Of a DNA stretch of 64,000 nt, positions 1 to 12,115 are shown one piece after another. Each line of letters starts with the position of its first letter. The first letter of the stretch is position 1. This DNA is from Chlamydomonas reinhardtii (taxonomy: Eukaryota; Chlorophyta; Chlorophyceae; Chlamydomonadales; Chlamydomonadaceae). The stretch lies in contig NC_057012.1 of assembly GCF_000002595.2 (NCBI RefSeq), positions 7,849,735-7,913,734 of the forward strand, read 5' to 3'. The notes beneath the pieces were generated by a model. The model searched no databases. It was not told the DNA's origin and worked only from the letters and a program-made list of their open reading frames with translations. The position numbers and the translations under genes were made by a program.

Positions 1-875
1 CCAATAATGGGCGATTCAGCCACGGAGGCTGGCTGCTGCTGCTGGCGCGAGGCAGGCTGACGCAGTCTAACGTAGTGGGATGCTTACGTTTGGGAAGCGA
101 AGGAACGGACAAGGCTAATGCTCGCGATGGGTTGGTTGACACAGTCTGATACACAGTCTGCTAGCTTGCGCTGTTGGCAACACAACCAGCGAGTCAGGGA
201 CTCGCTGGCCCGGCATACCCCCGCTGGGCCTGTAGCGGCTCCCATGCAGGACCGGGTTTGACACGCTGAGTCACACGCACTGAGTCACCTGACAGGCACC
301 GGCAACAACCTACCGCTCAGCACAACACACACAGCAGAGCCACCCCCAAGGGGGGGGGGTATGCAGCAGCGGCAAACCACAGACACGACATCACACGACA
401 GGGGGCTGGGGCAGGGGTCAGCCAAGAAGGGCCACGAACACCGGTAGTAGAACACGCACGCTGGTGTCCGGTAAGTTCCACGACTGACGGACTGAGCAGA
501 CTCGACATCTGTTTACATCTGCGCAGGCGAAGACGCGAAGTGCTCTGAAGTCTAAACATACCATATCTCAATGGGTTGACGGTCTGCCTCAACGCAGGGC
601 AGCCGCCGAGATCATCTGCCATTGCGCTGCTCTATCAGGCTACGACCGCCATCACGAGTCTGATCCTCTCGTGCCGCCACCGGCGCGCGCCCCGCCTGCC
701 CGCCAAGCTCAGCCCATTCCCATGAGGTACTTTGTGTGCGTCAACTACAAGGGTCTGTCCCACATCGCCACGTCTCATAAGTGGCCCTCAAGCCCATATC
801 TGGGCCCCCAATGCCATCCCTTCGTGCCTGGGACTGTGTCCCTCATGGTGCAAGCGATCTTGGGTATCAACGGGC
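1..875. other. Gene-free flank, includes OEP21 3' UTR
   Basis: No coding exon is supported here. The right part is probably the 3' untranslated region of the minus-strand OEP21 gene. A TGTAA, the usual green-algal poly(A) signal, lies on the minus strand at 517-513, about 360 nt after the stop codon. The remaining sequence has no repeat or motif I recognise. Confidence 0.5.
513..517 (-). terminator. Candidate TGTAA poly(A) signal of OEP21
   Basis: The minus strand reads TGTAA at 517-513. In Chlamydomonas this pentamer usually lies 10-20 nt before the cleavage site. The distance from the OEP21 stop codon (about 360 nt) is normal for this alga. A single pentamer match is weak evidence. Confidence 0.4.
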
Positions 876-2628
876 CTACAAGTCGTAGGTGACGGTGGCG
901 CGGCCCTCCTTGTACGTGACCGCCCAGTTGTTCTCGCGAGCTTGCAGGAACAGCGACTGCGCATTGCAGGTGAAGCATACAGAGTGTCAGCCTGGGAAGG
1001 AACACCGTGCCTGACGTTATAGCGGCTGCAGTTCCGGCGCACTATGCCTCTGCCCTACCCCACGCCCTGGCACTTGGCACCCTAGACGGACCGCGCGTCT
1101 CCTCGGATGGACATGTACCCCGGGCGCCCGTCACCTCACCGGACGCGGCTCGCGGCGGGACCCAGGCGCCCAGTCCACTGTGAGGCCGGCGCTCAGCTTC
1201 AGGTCCTATTTTGGGCGGCGTCGGGCGGTGTCACGCGGCACAGCCGTAAGTGCGACGTCAAGGCTTTCAACAAATGGAAGCTGCTCGCTTTCGTGCCGAG
1301 CGTGAATACCGTAGTTAAAACACAACTTCCCGGCTGCTAGTGTCGCAGATGAAACGCCGGGGCCGTGTGCAGGAACGCGTTGCAATGTAGCTGGTCAGCC
1401 TGCCGCACCTGGCGCTTGGTGAAGGAGGGGATGGTGTGCGACACCTTGACCAGCCCGCGGCGGGAGGACTGCAGTAAGGCGTTGGCGGTTTGGCGATCTT
1501 CTTGATATGCAGCTCGAGCACACGATCTATCCCCAACCCCTGTTATTTAGCCGTGTGTGCGCCGGCACCCAGCAGCCGCCCTCCGCCCCACCGCCTTTCC
1601 TCACCAGCCTCCTGGCCGGCAGGTCCGCGTCCGTCGCAGCCCGCAATGTGAGCACCGTGTTGGGTCCGTCCAGCAGTGCCACCTGCATGTGCACGGTGTG
1701 TCAGAGGAAAATGAAACACGTGCTTAGCTTACAACACACGCAGTTTGTTGTGCGCGAATGGCCACCACGCGCCGCCACATCGCCGGGTCCGAAGCCCCAG
1801 CGCCCGCCCGCCCCCAGCCCCGTCAACTGTACCCGGCGCCTCACTTCTCCGGCAGGACCAGCTGGGGTCATGGCATTACGCAATGGCTACTTTGATGTGC
1901 TGCCGAGATCCGATCTGCTGCCGCAATGCTTGTGGTTGCGACCAAGCTGGTCTGCTTAATGGACGTGCCCGACCAGCCCGAGATCCACACCCCAGCGGAT
2001 CCCATCGGTTCATTCGAACCACTGCCCCTAACTACTACTGTACGCCTGCCTGCCTATCCGCAGTATTCTTTCCAGCGCCCCGGCCCTGCCCACCTTCTTC
2101 TCAGCTGAAAGGGTCACCAGGGGCACAGCCGAGGCGGCAAAGGATCCGGAGGCAGCCGCGGCGGTCGAGCCCCGAGTGGCAGCGGTCTTGGCCCCTGGGG
2201 TGGCGGAGCTGGACGCCAGTGCCAGACCCGCGCCTGCGGACACGGGGGCCAGACACACCCTGGGAAGGGTGCCTTGTGCAGAACACTTGCACACGCCCGT
2301 CATCCACACGTACCCAGCCGGAAAGGCTTGGTGGCCGAGCCTTTGAGCTCTGTCCCGCTGCCCACCGTGACGTACTGCTTCACCGCCGCGCGGTAGGGGC
2401 TGCGGCGGGGTTGGTGCGGAGATGAGTCGGGCAACGGAGCAAGGCAGCCCGCGGGTGGCAAAGACTGAATACTATTTTCTCCTGTTGTTTCTCTCACCCT
2501 ACAGTCCCGCTCGAGGGGTCCAGCAGCGCCGTCGCCTTGAACTCGAGCTTCTGTTCCGTGTTGGCCCGCTGGCGCACATGGAAACGAAGCTGCCTATCGG
2601 AAAGGTCATACTGAAATCTAGTCTCCAT
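876..2628 (-). CDS. OEP21: OEP21, chloroplast outer envelope pore protein
   Basis: Small beta-barrel channel of the chloroplast outer envelope. Plant OEP21 is an anion-selective, ATP-regulated pore for phosphorylated sugars. Seven exons fit by phase: 2498-2628, 2314-2399, 2094-2233, 1605-1682, 1409-1468, 1140-1205 and 876-956, giving 213 aa. Plant OEP21 is about 177 aa; the extra length is an Ala/Ser-rich loop in exon 3. The identification rests on both ends. The N-terminus METRFQYD...LRFHV parallels plant METSLRYG...LRIHA. The C-terminus LQARENNW...VTYDL parallels plant LQIRENNW...VRYDL. The QDLKLS strand in exon 6 also aligns. There is no transit peptide, as expected for an outer-envelope barrel. 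It is divergent from RBMP2. Family assignment is from memory, and the loop exons are the least certain. Confidence 0.83.
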
Positions 2629-3087
2629 GATAGTCCACGCGGGCAGCGAAGTCGTTCTCCTAAACTTGTTTGGTTATTGGTTTGCCCCCGCGCTCAGGAC
2701 TCAGGTTTGTTAAACACCAACGCAAGTAAGCACGCTTCATTCTGCATCCAGCATGCCACGCTAAACTCCCATTGACTGCATGGGGTGCAGCGGATGAGCC
2801 AGTTAAGAGGTCAGCCAACGGTCCTTGTCAAGTGGTTGATCGCTCTTGAATGCTTTACATCTGACCACCGTGTGAAGGGTGGCCAGGCCATCGAACAGAG
2901 TGGCCCAGACAAAGAGCAACGGCTTTTTTCCAGTTGGCCCTCATTATCCTGCCCACTTGCATTGTGTGGCTCTGACGGTACAACGATAGGTTACAATACA
3001 TTTTACGCACATCGAGTAGAGCGAAGCGACTGACCCACTAATTACCGGTTGGAGGATTTCGTGCGCACTTTGTGACCCAGAAGCGCG
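2629..3087. promoter_or_regulatory. Shared bidirectional promoter region, OEP21 / RBMP2
   Basis: The start codons of two divergent plastid-protein genes are 459 bp apart. The interval must hold both 5' UTRs and both promoters. I see no clear TATA box. No ORF in it looks coding. Confidence 0.55.
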
Positions 3088-6000
3088 ATGAAGGCAACTG
3101 CGGGTGCACTATCGGCTGCTGGAACCAGCAGCGCCGCACAGCTGCCAGCCGCGGCAGCAGCGCGAGGGTCGGTCCGCGCAAGCCCCGCTGCTGGGCAGGC
3201 GAAACGATGGCTGCTGCGACCACTGCAGCCGGGCCAGCCGGGCAGCTCGTCGCTCTTGCCCGTTGCCGCACTCAACGGAGAGGGCCAAGGCCCGGCGGTC
3301 GGGGCTGCTGACTGGTCGTCATTCCCGTTCCAGCTTTCCGACGATCCCCTGCTGCGTCGGAGTCAGCTGCTCCTCGCCGCGTCTCGCCGGCTGCGGGGCG
3401 AGGAGCCCTTCCCCACCCCCCTGGCAGATGCGGAGCTTGACCCCTCCGCGCCGCGCACTGTGGCGGGCAACGCTGCCTCTGTCCCTGATTCGCCTGCGGT
3501 CGTGTCGCCGCTGCCCTTCACCCGCGTGGGTGGCACCCGGCCCGCCCTCACCACCTTCCAGTCCGCCGCCTCGCCTGACGCAGCTGCTGGCGCCTCTCTG
3601 GGTGAGCTGGCTGTGGCCGCCGCTCGCATGAGCACTAGCACAGCGAGCCCGGCTGGCCTTCTCGCCGCCGCGACAGCCGCTGCCGCTGTGCCCAGTCTGA
3701 TGGCGCCTGCCGCCGCCTCCGCCAGCCCCGCGTCTGCCGCCGCCGCGGCCGCCGCCACCCCCGGCGCCGCCGCCTGGCTGGCCATTGACAACCTGCTGTC
3801 TGAGGCCGCCTACTCGCTGTCGCAGCAGGTAAGAAGTAGAGCCACGCCTCGGGGTAGGGCTAGCAAGGAAAGCGAGAGGCTGATACTGCGACGGCACGAA
3901 ACAACGGCATCCTACACAATATCCCATCCGCCCTGCTGTCCTGCTGCCCTGCTTCTCCCCCAGCTGGACAACAGCGGCCTGGGTGGCCGCACGCTGGCCA
4001 GCAAGACGGCCGTGTGGTCGTCTGCGGGGGGCAGCCTGCCCGAGGTGAGCCGGGGTAATGGAAGGTGGCTGCGCTGGGTGCACGCGGTTGAGCAGTGCCG
4101 TGGTTGAGCCAGCGAGTTATGGAATGCAATCCCGTGCATTACTCGCTCGGTTCTCCATGATCGGCCACCCCCCTGTCAGGGCCTGGACGACCTGTTGTAC
4201 TCGCTGGCCGCCGAGCTGGACGCGCTGGGCCTCACCGCAGCCGGCCAGGCGCTGGCGGGCGCTGCCAAGGGTGCGGTGGCGGGCCTCACCGGCGCTGCTG
4301 CCGAGCTGCCGCGCGCCGCCGCGCAGGTGTACCGCTCCGCCGCGGACGCCGCCAGTGTGGCCACCAACCTGAGCGCCAGCCGCAACCAGGGCGTCACGGT
4401 GAGCTGAAGTAGGGTTGCGGCCGGGGGGGGAGGGCGAGGCGGCTGGTTAGATTCCTGCAGGGAAGCGCGCTGGGAATGCTAAGGACTTGACAGCGCAGGT
4501 TTTACGGAGTTCGCGCCCTACTGCGCTGGTGCGCTGCTATGAGCCTGCCCTGTTGCCCTCCCTGCACGTGTGCAGCTCATCACGCCCTCGCCGTTGCCTC
4601 CTGACGCGGGCGGCCCCGACCTGACCCAGCTGGAGCCCGAGCTGCTGGCGGCGGCAGGCCTCACGCCCAACCCCGCCTGGGACCCCTTCGGCACCATCCG
4701 CGCCGCCGAGGCGCTGTCCCGCGGCGAGGTGGTGCCCGAGGGCCTGGTGGTGCCGCCCGCCCTGGTGGCCAAGGCGGCGGCGGCGGCCCCCGTAGTGACC
4801 GGCACTCCCTCCGTCAGCGGCGCCGCCACTGCCACCGCGGCGGCGACTGTGGAGGCCGCCACCACAGCGGCAGCCGGAACCATTGTCATCCCCGCACCCG
4901 CCCCGGCGCCGACCGCACCTGTGCCTGCGCCGCCTGTTGTTGCAGCTGTCCCCGTGGCGCCCGCTCCTGCTCCTGTGCCGCCTCCGGCCGTGGCAGCTGC
5001 GGGCGCACCACCTGCTCCCACCGTATGCCCCGTGCCCAGTGTACCGGAGCCGTCCGCTGTGGTGCCCCCTCCTGCCGTGGTCCCGCCGGCACCAGCTCCT
5101 CCCGTTGTCGCCGCGGCCCCTCCCTCGCCCCTGCTGCCTCCTGCCGCCCCGGTGGTGGCGGAGGCTCCGGACTTATCCTCTGACAAGCTGAATTCGGCAG
5201 TCCAGGTGCGCGCGTAATTGGTAGATGTGCGGGTGGTGCTCTGTAAATGCGTGTGCATCTGCATTATTTGTTGCTGCCTAGGCTTGGATGTTTGCTGCCC
5301 TGTTTGTCCGTCCGTCTTAACGCATGCACGTTGTGGTCCCTCGTCAGGACCTGCTTGCGGCAGGCTCGCCCCCGCCCGTGGACGCTGCCGCCGCTGCAGC
5401 CAATGCGGCTGCCCCCGCCGCCCCTGCTGCCGCGCCGCTGCCTGCGGACGCCGAGGCGGCTCTGGGCCAGCTAAGCGAGGCGCTGCAGCGGGAGCTCAAG
5501 GCGGTGGTGGGGCCGGACGTGGACGTGGAGGCGGCGGCGGGTGAGAAGGGAGGCAGTGGGGGCAATGTGCCTCTATGACGAGCATGTGCAAGTCGGCAAG
5601 GCATGTCGTAACACACACTCCGGCACCCCACACCTGGACCCACTCAAACGCTCCGCCCACTCCCCCTCCTTTGCAGCCGACCCCTCTGCGCTGGCCGAGG
5701 CTGCCGGTCGCGCGGTGGACAGCGCGCTGGGCAGTCTGGACAGCGGCGCGCTGGAGGCGCTGGGGCAGCTGCCGCCGGACGTGCGCCTCAGCAGCCTGCT
5801 GGGGGTGAGTACGGTGTGCGCACAGGGCGGGGGCAAAAGATCAGGCATGCAACTGCGCCTGCGCTGGAGACATCACCCTCCTTGGCTCTGACCCCTTGTT
5901 CTCCTACCCCTCTCCCCAGGCGGTGCTGCAGTCGGCTCTGGACCTGGTGGACGCGGCGGTGTCGGGCGTGCGTCAGGCCGACAGCGAGGTGGTGGGCGGC

Positions 6001-9000
6001 GTGGCCATTGTGGTGGTGCTGGGCCTGGCCATCCGGTGAGTGCCGAAGCCATGCAGTGCAGTGAAGTGCTGCCCACGAGTGCTGCCCTGGGCTCCTTAAT
6101 GTTTGCGCGGTCTGCAGCCAGCATCGGCATGGTGAGCCGCCGGGCTCACTGCAACCGCCCCCCCGTGTGCCCGCTGTACCTCTGGACGTCGGCACTTCAC
6201 TTCATATTTGATACACACCATCCCATGGATGGCTACCCCCCCCCCCCCCCATGCCGATCTGATCCCCTTAACCTCGCAACCCCTCATGCCGTAGCTCGCT
6301 GGTTTCTGTGCTGGGCAATGCACTGGGCGGCCCACGTGGCGGCGCCATGCCGGCAGCCAGTGCGGGTGGTGGTGGGGTTGATGCGGCAGGCGGCGCCCCG
6401 CGCACTTTGGCCGAGGCGGTGGCGGCGGAGGGCAGCGCGCGCGCCACCGGCAGCCGCACCTCGCGCGCTCTGGGCGTCACTGCGCTGGAGGCGGCGGCGC
6501 TGCTCAACAACGAGCCCAAGGCTCTGCTCCTGGACGTGCGGTGAGCTCGGCGCATGAGCTCAGAGTCATTCATGGTTGCACGCACTTCAATGGCAAGCTG
6601 TGGCTGACGGGGCTGTGGCATTGCGCTGATTTGACCCTCGACCTCCCGTTCCCTTCTCTCCCCTCTCCTTCCTCTGCCCAGCAACTCGGGCGACGTGTAC
6701 GAGCAGGGCCTGGCCGACCTGCGCCCCTTCCGGCGGGGCTCGGGCGCCGCCTCCGCCGCGCTGCCCTACCTGGACTTCCGCACCACACCCACACTGGCCA
6801 ACCCCTCCGGACTGCTCGGCGGTGAGCAGGGGGCCGCGCAAGGCAACGTGTAGGGACCCAACGTCCATGTTGCTCGGTTGCTCGGTCTGTGTGTCCTGGA
6901 GTGGTAGGTGTTGCTTGCTAACCTTGACGTGCTATCGTGCAGGCTCCGGCGGCGCGGGCGCGGCGGGCTCGGTGGTGGCTGCAGTGGACCCCCAGTTTGT
7001 TCCCCGCTTCAAGCAGCTCAAGGGGTTGGGGCGGGACAGCCGCGTGCTGCTGCTGGACTCGTGAGTAGGGGCCTGGGCCTGGCCGGCATGTGCGGGGGTG
7101 GGAGGTACATGGGGAATCAGTGGCCGCGGGCGCAAGCACGCCCGTAATTGTGTATCCATGTATGTGCACGCCCCTTCTGCTTCCCAACCAGTCCCCTCCG
7201 TCTCTACCCCCCTTGCCCTCAACCCCTAGCCCCCGTTGGCACTTCATTGGCACTTTCACAATTGTGATTTAATTACTCCGTTCCGCATGAACGGCTGCCC
7301 CCCCCCCTCCCAGGTACGGCGTGGAGGCGCCCGAGGCGGTGGCCCTGCTGCGCTCCGACCCCGACATCGAGCGCCTGCTGGGCGGCGAGGGCGTCAGCTT
7401 CGTGGAGGGAGGCTTTGCGGGGCCCGAGGGCTGGAAGGTGCGGGGGAAATACAGGCGGGGTAGTTTATTACGAACCCAACTGCACCAAGACCGCCAGCCC
7501 AAAGAGCGCGAAGGAGGTGTGGCTTTAACCTTTGTCTTGGACGCCCTTGAGCCCTTTTCTTCTGGGCGGGAGGTGATTTACCGGGTAGTCAATGAGGAGA
7601 AGCACCCGGAAAGATGGAGGATGGGGGCCGCTTCTGCTAGGTCGCTGTGTAGCTGATATTGCGGATGTCGCTTGTGTCAGTATTTAATTTGTCAATGCCT
7701 ACCTCTGGTCCTCCTGCGCCCCTCAGCTGACTGGGCTGCCGGTCATGGACCCGCCCGAGCCCGCGGCTGAAGCCCGGGGGGCCGCAGGTGCCGGGCGGCC
7801 GCTGCTGCGCGGCGGGCCCCTGGACACCAGCGGCCTGGTGGGCGGACTGGCGGCGCTGCAGATGAGGTGGGCAGCAGGCGGGAGGCGGGCGAGGGGGAGG
7901 GGCGTGCACGAGGGGGGTTACATTCATGATTAGTAAAGGGGGAGGGGAGTGGGCGCGAGCGGACCTGCCCGTGCAGCTGAGGGTCAAAGCTTTCCACTCT
8001 AGCCGTACTTGCGCCACCGTCTTGTGTTTTGCTCGTCCTCTGGCTGATGCCCTTCACGTCTCCCGGCACTTCCCACAGGTACCCGGCGCTGCTGACGCGT
8101 GTGCTGGCCGTGGGTGCTGTGGGCGGCGTGGGCGTGGCTGCGGCCAGCCGAGTGGACTGGGGCGCAGTCAGCCGCGGCGGTGTGGCTCTGGCGGCGCTGC
8201 TGCTGGTGGCGGACAGGGCGCTGCCCACGGGCGTGCGGCCCAGCGCCAAGCTCAGGTGGGGCAGTGGGCAGCGGGTTGGGGACATTTGTGTGGGGCCGGG
8301 GGGGGGGGGGGTTACGTTCATGATTAGTTAAGGAAGTGGTAGGGGTGTGTGTATATACCAGCCCAAAGTAAACCAAACCAAGGTAGCGGAGCAATGGCAT
8401 AGGCGTTAGTTGCAAACGATAATACTTATGAGAGGGGGCCGAGGCGTCGTGGAGCAGCAGGGCTAGCTGCGCCGGCGATGGTAGCCATCCATGCAGACGG
8501 AATGACCTAATGACGACTGCGAAATTTCGACGCCCAGGTGGGGGGGCCTAACGCTAGTACATGCACAATGCCCTGTCTTGCCGTGCTAACTGTGCGCCGC
8601 CACCTGGCCCGGCTCTGCTGTGTGCAGGAGCCAGCTGCAGGCTCAGCTTGAGGTAAGCCCCAGCGGGGATGGGCACCAGACCGGCTGTGTGTTTTCCCTT
8701 GTTGCTGAGACCTGCGGGCATCTCCCTCTGTAACTCAGTATTCTGTGTGCTCGCTAACCCACAGGCCCCGGCCGACAGCAACGCCGCCGCCGCCGCCGCC
8801 TCCAGCCAGCAGCCGGGCGACAAGCGCCGCGCCGCCCTCATCCTGCGCGCCCTGGACCTGGTGGACGCAGTGGGCGACGCCGTGGTCAAGGCCGGCCAGA
8901 CCGCGTTCAGCGCAGCGGGCGGAGCCGCCAGCGCCGCCGCGAAGACCGCCGCTGCCTCCGCCACCTCGGCCGCTGCAACCGCCTGGCCCACTGCATCCGC

Positions 9001-10759
9001 CGGCATGGGCTCTGAGGCGGCTGGGGATGCCGCCTCCGCTCGTGCCTCCACTGTCATGTCCAACTGGCGCGACGTGATTGATTCAGGCGCTGAAGTCTCT
9101 GCAGCCCCGGCCACCGCGGCAAGTGCCAGCCCCAGCATCACCCGCTCGCCCTCGCCCGGCCCCGCCTTCGCCGCGGGCATCAGCCGCAGTCTGGGCGACG
9201 CCTTCCACAGCGCCGTGTCCGCAGTCAAGCGCGCCGCCTCGCCCGCGCGCCAGCCCGTCGCCGCCGTCTCGGGCTCCAACAGCCGCTCCAGCTCTCCCAC
9301 CCGCAGCGGTCAGGCCGCCGACACGCGCGACCTGGTGGCGGCAGTGGCGGCGGCCTCAGCCATGAACGGCACCGCGGTGCTGCCGGGCATGGCGCCGCTC
9401 ACCTTCCCCAAGGCCTCGGCCGGCCAGGTGCCCGGCTGGGGTGCCGAGGAGGAAGCCGCTGCTGCCGCCGTGCCTGATGACTGGCGCCAGGCGGCAGAGG
9501 CCGAGGCCTACGCCCCCGCCGGCACACAGCTGGACGCGGACGCCGCTGCTGCGGCGGCGCTGGCGGCCATTGACGCCGCGCTGGCGGACAACAGTGCGGC
9601 TGCGCCCGCCCCGGTGTCGTTCAGGTCGGCCAGCCGGTCATCCTGGCGTGACGAGGTGGCGGCGGAGGCCGTGCCTGTTCCTGCTGCACCGAGCACCAGC
9701 CGGTCCCGCTCCGTCACCAACTGGCGCGACCAGGTGGAGGCGGAGGCAGCCAGGGCCGCCACGGCCGCTGCCAGTGCGGACGCCTCGGCCGTGAACCGCC
9801 AGGGTGACGACAACGGCCGCACCGGCAGCAGTCGCCGCAAGCAGCCGCTGCGCACTGCCTCTCCCGAGCGCGCGGCGGCGGCTGCCGAGGCGATGCGGCG
9901 GCTGCGTTCTGAGGCTGCCGGGGCAGACGATGACGGGCTGCGTGTGGGCGTGATGGGTGGCGAGGACAAGTTCTTTGGTGGCGACAGCGGCGAGTGGGAC
10001 GAGGTACAGCTGGAGCGCCGCCGTGAGAGCCTGCGGGCGGCCGCCGGTGCGGACAGCGCGGACGAGGAGGCGGAGGCCCGGGGCGGCCGCGAGCGCGAGC
10101 TGGTCACGGTGGGCGTGTCGGCCAGCCGGGCGGCGGCCAGGGAGAAGGAGGTGGGCGCCACGGCGGCAGCGGCTGACCCCCGCGCCGCCCGCGGCCGCAG
10201 CTCGTCTCGGCGTGTGGTTGCTCGCACGCTGTCTCCGGAGCGCACGTCGGAGGTGGCGGCGGCGATGAGGCGGATGCGGCTGGAGGCGGGCCTGCCGCCC
10301 AACGACGGCAGTGGCGATCACGCCGCCGCTGGCTTCGCCTCGCCCAGCAACGGCCATAGGGCATCCGTCAACGGCAACGGCAGTGCAAACGGCAACGGCA
10401 GCGGCGCCTCCCGGTACACGCCCAGCGTCAGCCCCTCCGCGTCCGCGGTGGTGCCGCGCGACTGGCGCCGCGAGCTGCAAAGCTCGGCTGGTGAGGGTGC
10501 CGAGAGCTCTGGCGTTGAGGGCCAGGCCCAGCCGCAGCGCCGCGCGGGCAGCGGCCGCGCCCGTGTCGTGGTGTCGGCGGGATCACGCGCGCCCAGCAAC
10601 TGGCGGCAGCAGGTCGACGGTGGCAGCAATGGCAATGGCAACGGCAACGGTAATGGCAACGGCCAGTCCTCGCCACGTCATGCCACGCCGGCCAACCTGT
10701 CGCCCTCAGAGCGCCTGGCGCGTGAGGCGCGGATGCGTGATTGGCGCGCGCGTGTGTAA
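3088..10759 (+). CDS. RBMP2: RBMP2, rhodanese-domain Rubisco-binding membrane protein of the pyrenoid
   Basis: Fifteen exons fit by phase: 3088-3828, 3964-4044, 4180-4398, 4576-5205, 5348-5540, 5677-5804, 5920-6035, 6295-6540, 6682-6821, 6943-7060, 7314-7437, 7727-7866, 8079-8255, 8628-8652 and 8765-10759, giving 1690 aa. Order: Ala/Arg-rich plastid transit-like N-terminus; long Ala/Pro-rich region; membrane helix near 690-710; rhodanese-like domain about 768-915; hydrophobic stretch about 960-1010; disordered Ala/Arg/Ser tail. The tail holds [D/N]W[R/K]xx[L/I/V/A] motifs at 1126, 1265, 1345, 1592, 1638 and 1685 (the last six residues), plus an SWRDEV variant at 1319. This is the published Rubisco-binding motif of pyrenoid proteins. 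The rhodanese loop reads LLLDSYG, with Asp870 where active enzymes have Cys. The rhodanese-plus-membrane layout resembles plant TROL. It probably tethers Rubisco to thylakoid tubules in the pyrenoid. Gene name is from memory. Confidence 0.93.
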
Positions 10760-11202
10760 AGCCGAAGGCCGCGGCTGCCGCTGTGGCATCTGGCCCGGGC
10801 TTGTGTAGTAAGACCATGATGTGTGCCATGTTATGTGCCATGAGTTACAGAAGGCGTCGTGTCGATGTCCTTATTGCTCCCACTTGAATGCGACCAGTGT
10901 GCGAGACTCTAATGCCCCCGGTCGGTCCACAGTCCACGGGCGTGGGCTGCAGTATTTCTGGAGAAATCAGGTGACGGCTAGGTTACAACGGTAGGCATGT
11001 GGTGCGCATGCTGCATCTTCTAGGGGGCAGGGCTTGCATCTTCCAGGGGTTGGCCGGCGCCGCTGGCGAGAAGGCCCCTAACCACGTTCTCGCCCACAGC
11101 ATGCAGGGGCACAAAAATGAATCTTTCGCGCCCAAGGACCTGCATTGGGCCCCGTCCATAACTTGAAAACTGTGGAGGACTGTGGAGGGCTAAGCGGGGT
11201 GG
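10760..11202 (+). other. RBMP2 3' flank with a transposon scrap
   Basis: This is probably the RBMP2 3' UTR, but no TGTAA was found in it, so the mRNA end is not fixed. About 11040-11130 matches about 52890-52960, just upstream of the better Fanzor remnant, so it is a scrap of the same element. Confidence 0.45.
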
Positions 11203-11590
11203 GCGGGTGGGCGGCGCACGATGCCGTGGTTGCATGGCAAGGTAACATGTTGTGATGGAAGGCGTGGCATGCGTGTGGCATGCGTGTGCACAGAAGGGGC
11301 GTACTGTAGTTGCAACCTTTGGACGCAGCACTGGCGGGTTGTGTGTGCGTATGTGCTAGGGGCGCTAGAATGGGAGTGTGACAGGCCGTGATGGGAAGGC
11401 GCGGCGTGCGTGTGCACAGAGGCGCCGTGCTATCACTGCTGCTTACCATTGGACGCAGCATTGGCGGGCTGTGTGCGCGTGTGTGCTAGGGGCGCTAGGT
11501 GCAGCGCGTGGGAGTAATGTGACAGGCAGGCCGTGATGGGAAGGCGTGGCATGCGTCGGTGCTTGTGCGCAGAGGGGGCGTGCTGTCAAC
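11203..11590. repeat. Minisatellite, about three units of 130 bp
   Basis: The landmark GGCGGG followed by a GT-rich run and GCTAGGGGCGCTAG recurs with a 130-bp step (for example at 11333 and 11463). Units differ by small indels. A single diverged unit lies in inverted orientation at about 51775-51905, so the repeat is dispersed as well as tandem. Confidence 0.7.
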
Positions 11591-11595
11591 GCAAC

Positions 11596-11715
11596 CAGGG
11601 TTGCGCAGTACGCGGCCCCTCTTCGCGTATTAGTGCGCCCTTAGCCCTCCTCCTGGTACGACACGCTGGAATACGTTGAAATACGTTGGGCTCGAAAAGC
11701 CAGTACGCTGAGGAT
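11596..11715. mobile_element. Fragment of a hAT-like element
   Basis: The stretch starting CAGGGTTGC, followed by AATACGTTG and GGGCTCGAAAAGCC, matches the left part of the complete 500-bp element at 62032-62531. Only one end is present. Confidence 0.5.
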
Positions 11716-11719
11716 ATGC

Positions 11720-12115
11720 TTTTGTCGACGCCAGGCACCGACAAGAAAAGGTGGCTCTCCCTCGCAAGGGAAAAGTGGGCTGTGCCGCCACGCCACGTCC
11801 TCCGTCTGAGGCCGAAGGTTCCGATACTAGCCTCATCTCCCGGACATAGCCGGGGTCGGTTTGTACAGGCACCGCCCGCCATATGTGCCCATTCGCGCCC
11901 AGCTATCAAGCACTAGTGCAGCAGGCAGCAGGCCAACCAGACAGCAAGGAAAACCCCTCAACACCCTTGCCGCTGCAGCTGACTGCCCGCTACGCCATCC
12001 TCGTCAGCACAGGTCGCTAACCAGACAACACCGGCAGGTCTCAACCTGCGCGCCGGCGCCGCTTTGAAGGCGGCGCCGCGCTGTCCTCCTCCACGTGGCC
12101 TTGCCTGCCCCCTGG
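11720..12115 (-). mobile_element. Fanzor-associated 3' segment, copy 1 (no Fanzor motifs)
   Basis: In inverted orientation this matches the region downstream of the Fanzor remnants at 42945-43350 and 53588-54250. Shared landmarks are the GTCTGAGGCCG block, a CCCGGACATAGCCGGG hairpin, CAAGCAC and CTCCTCCACGTGGCCTTGC. None of the recognised Fanzor coding motifs is present. Its upper end shares CTTGCGAGGG with the end of the 43 kb copy. Confidence 0.6.

Noticed and set aside
9508-10480. Long antisense frames over the last RBMP2 exon
   Set aside because: High GC removes stop codons on the opposite strand. The sense frame has the motifs and consistent splicing; the antisense has neither.
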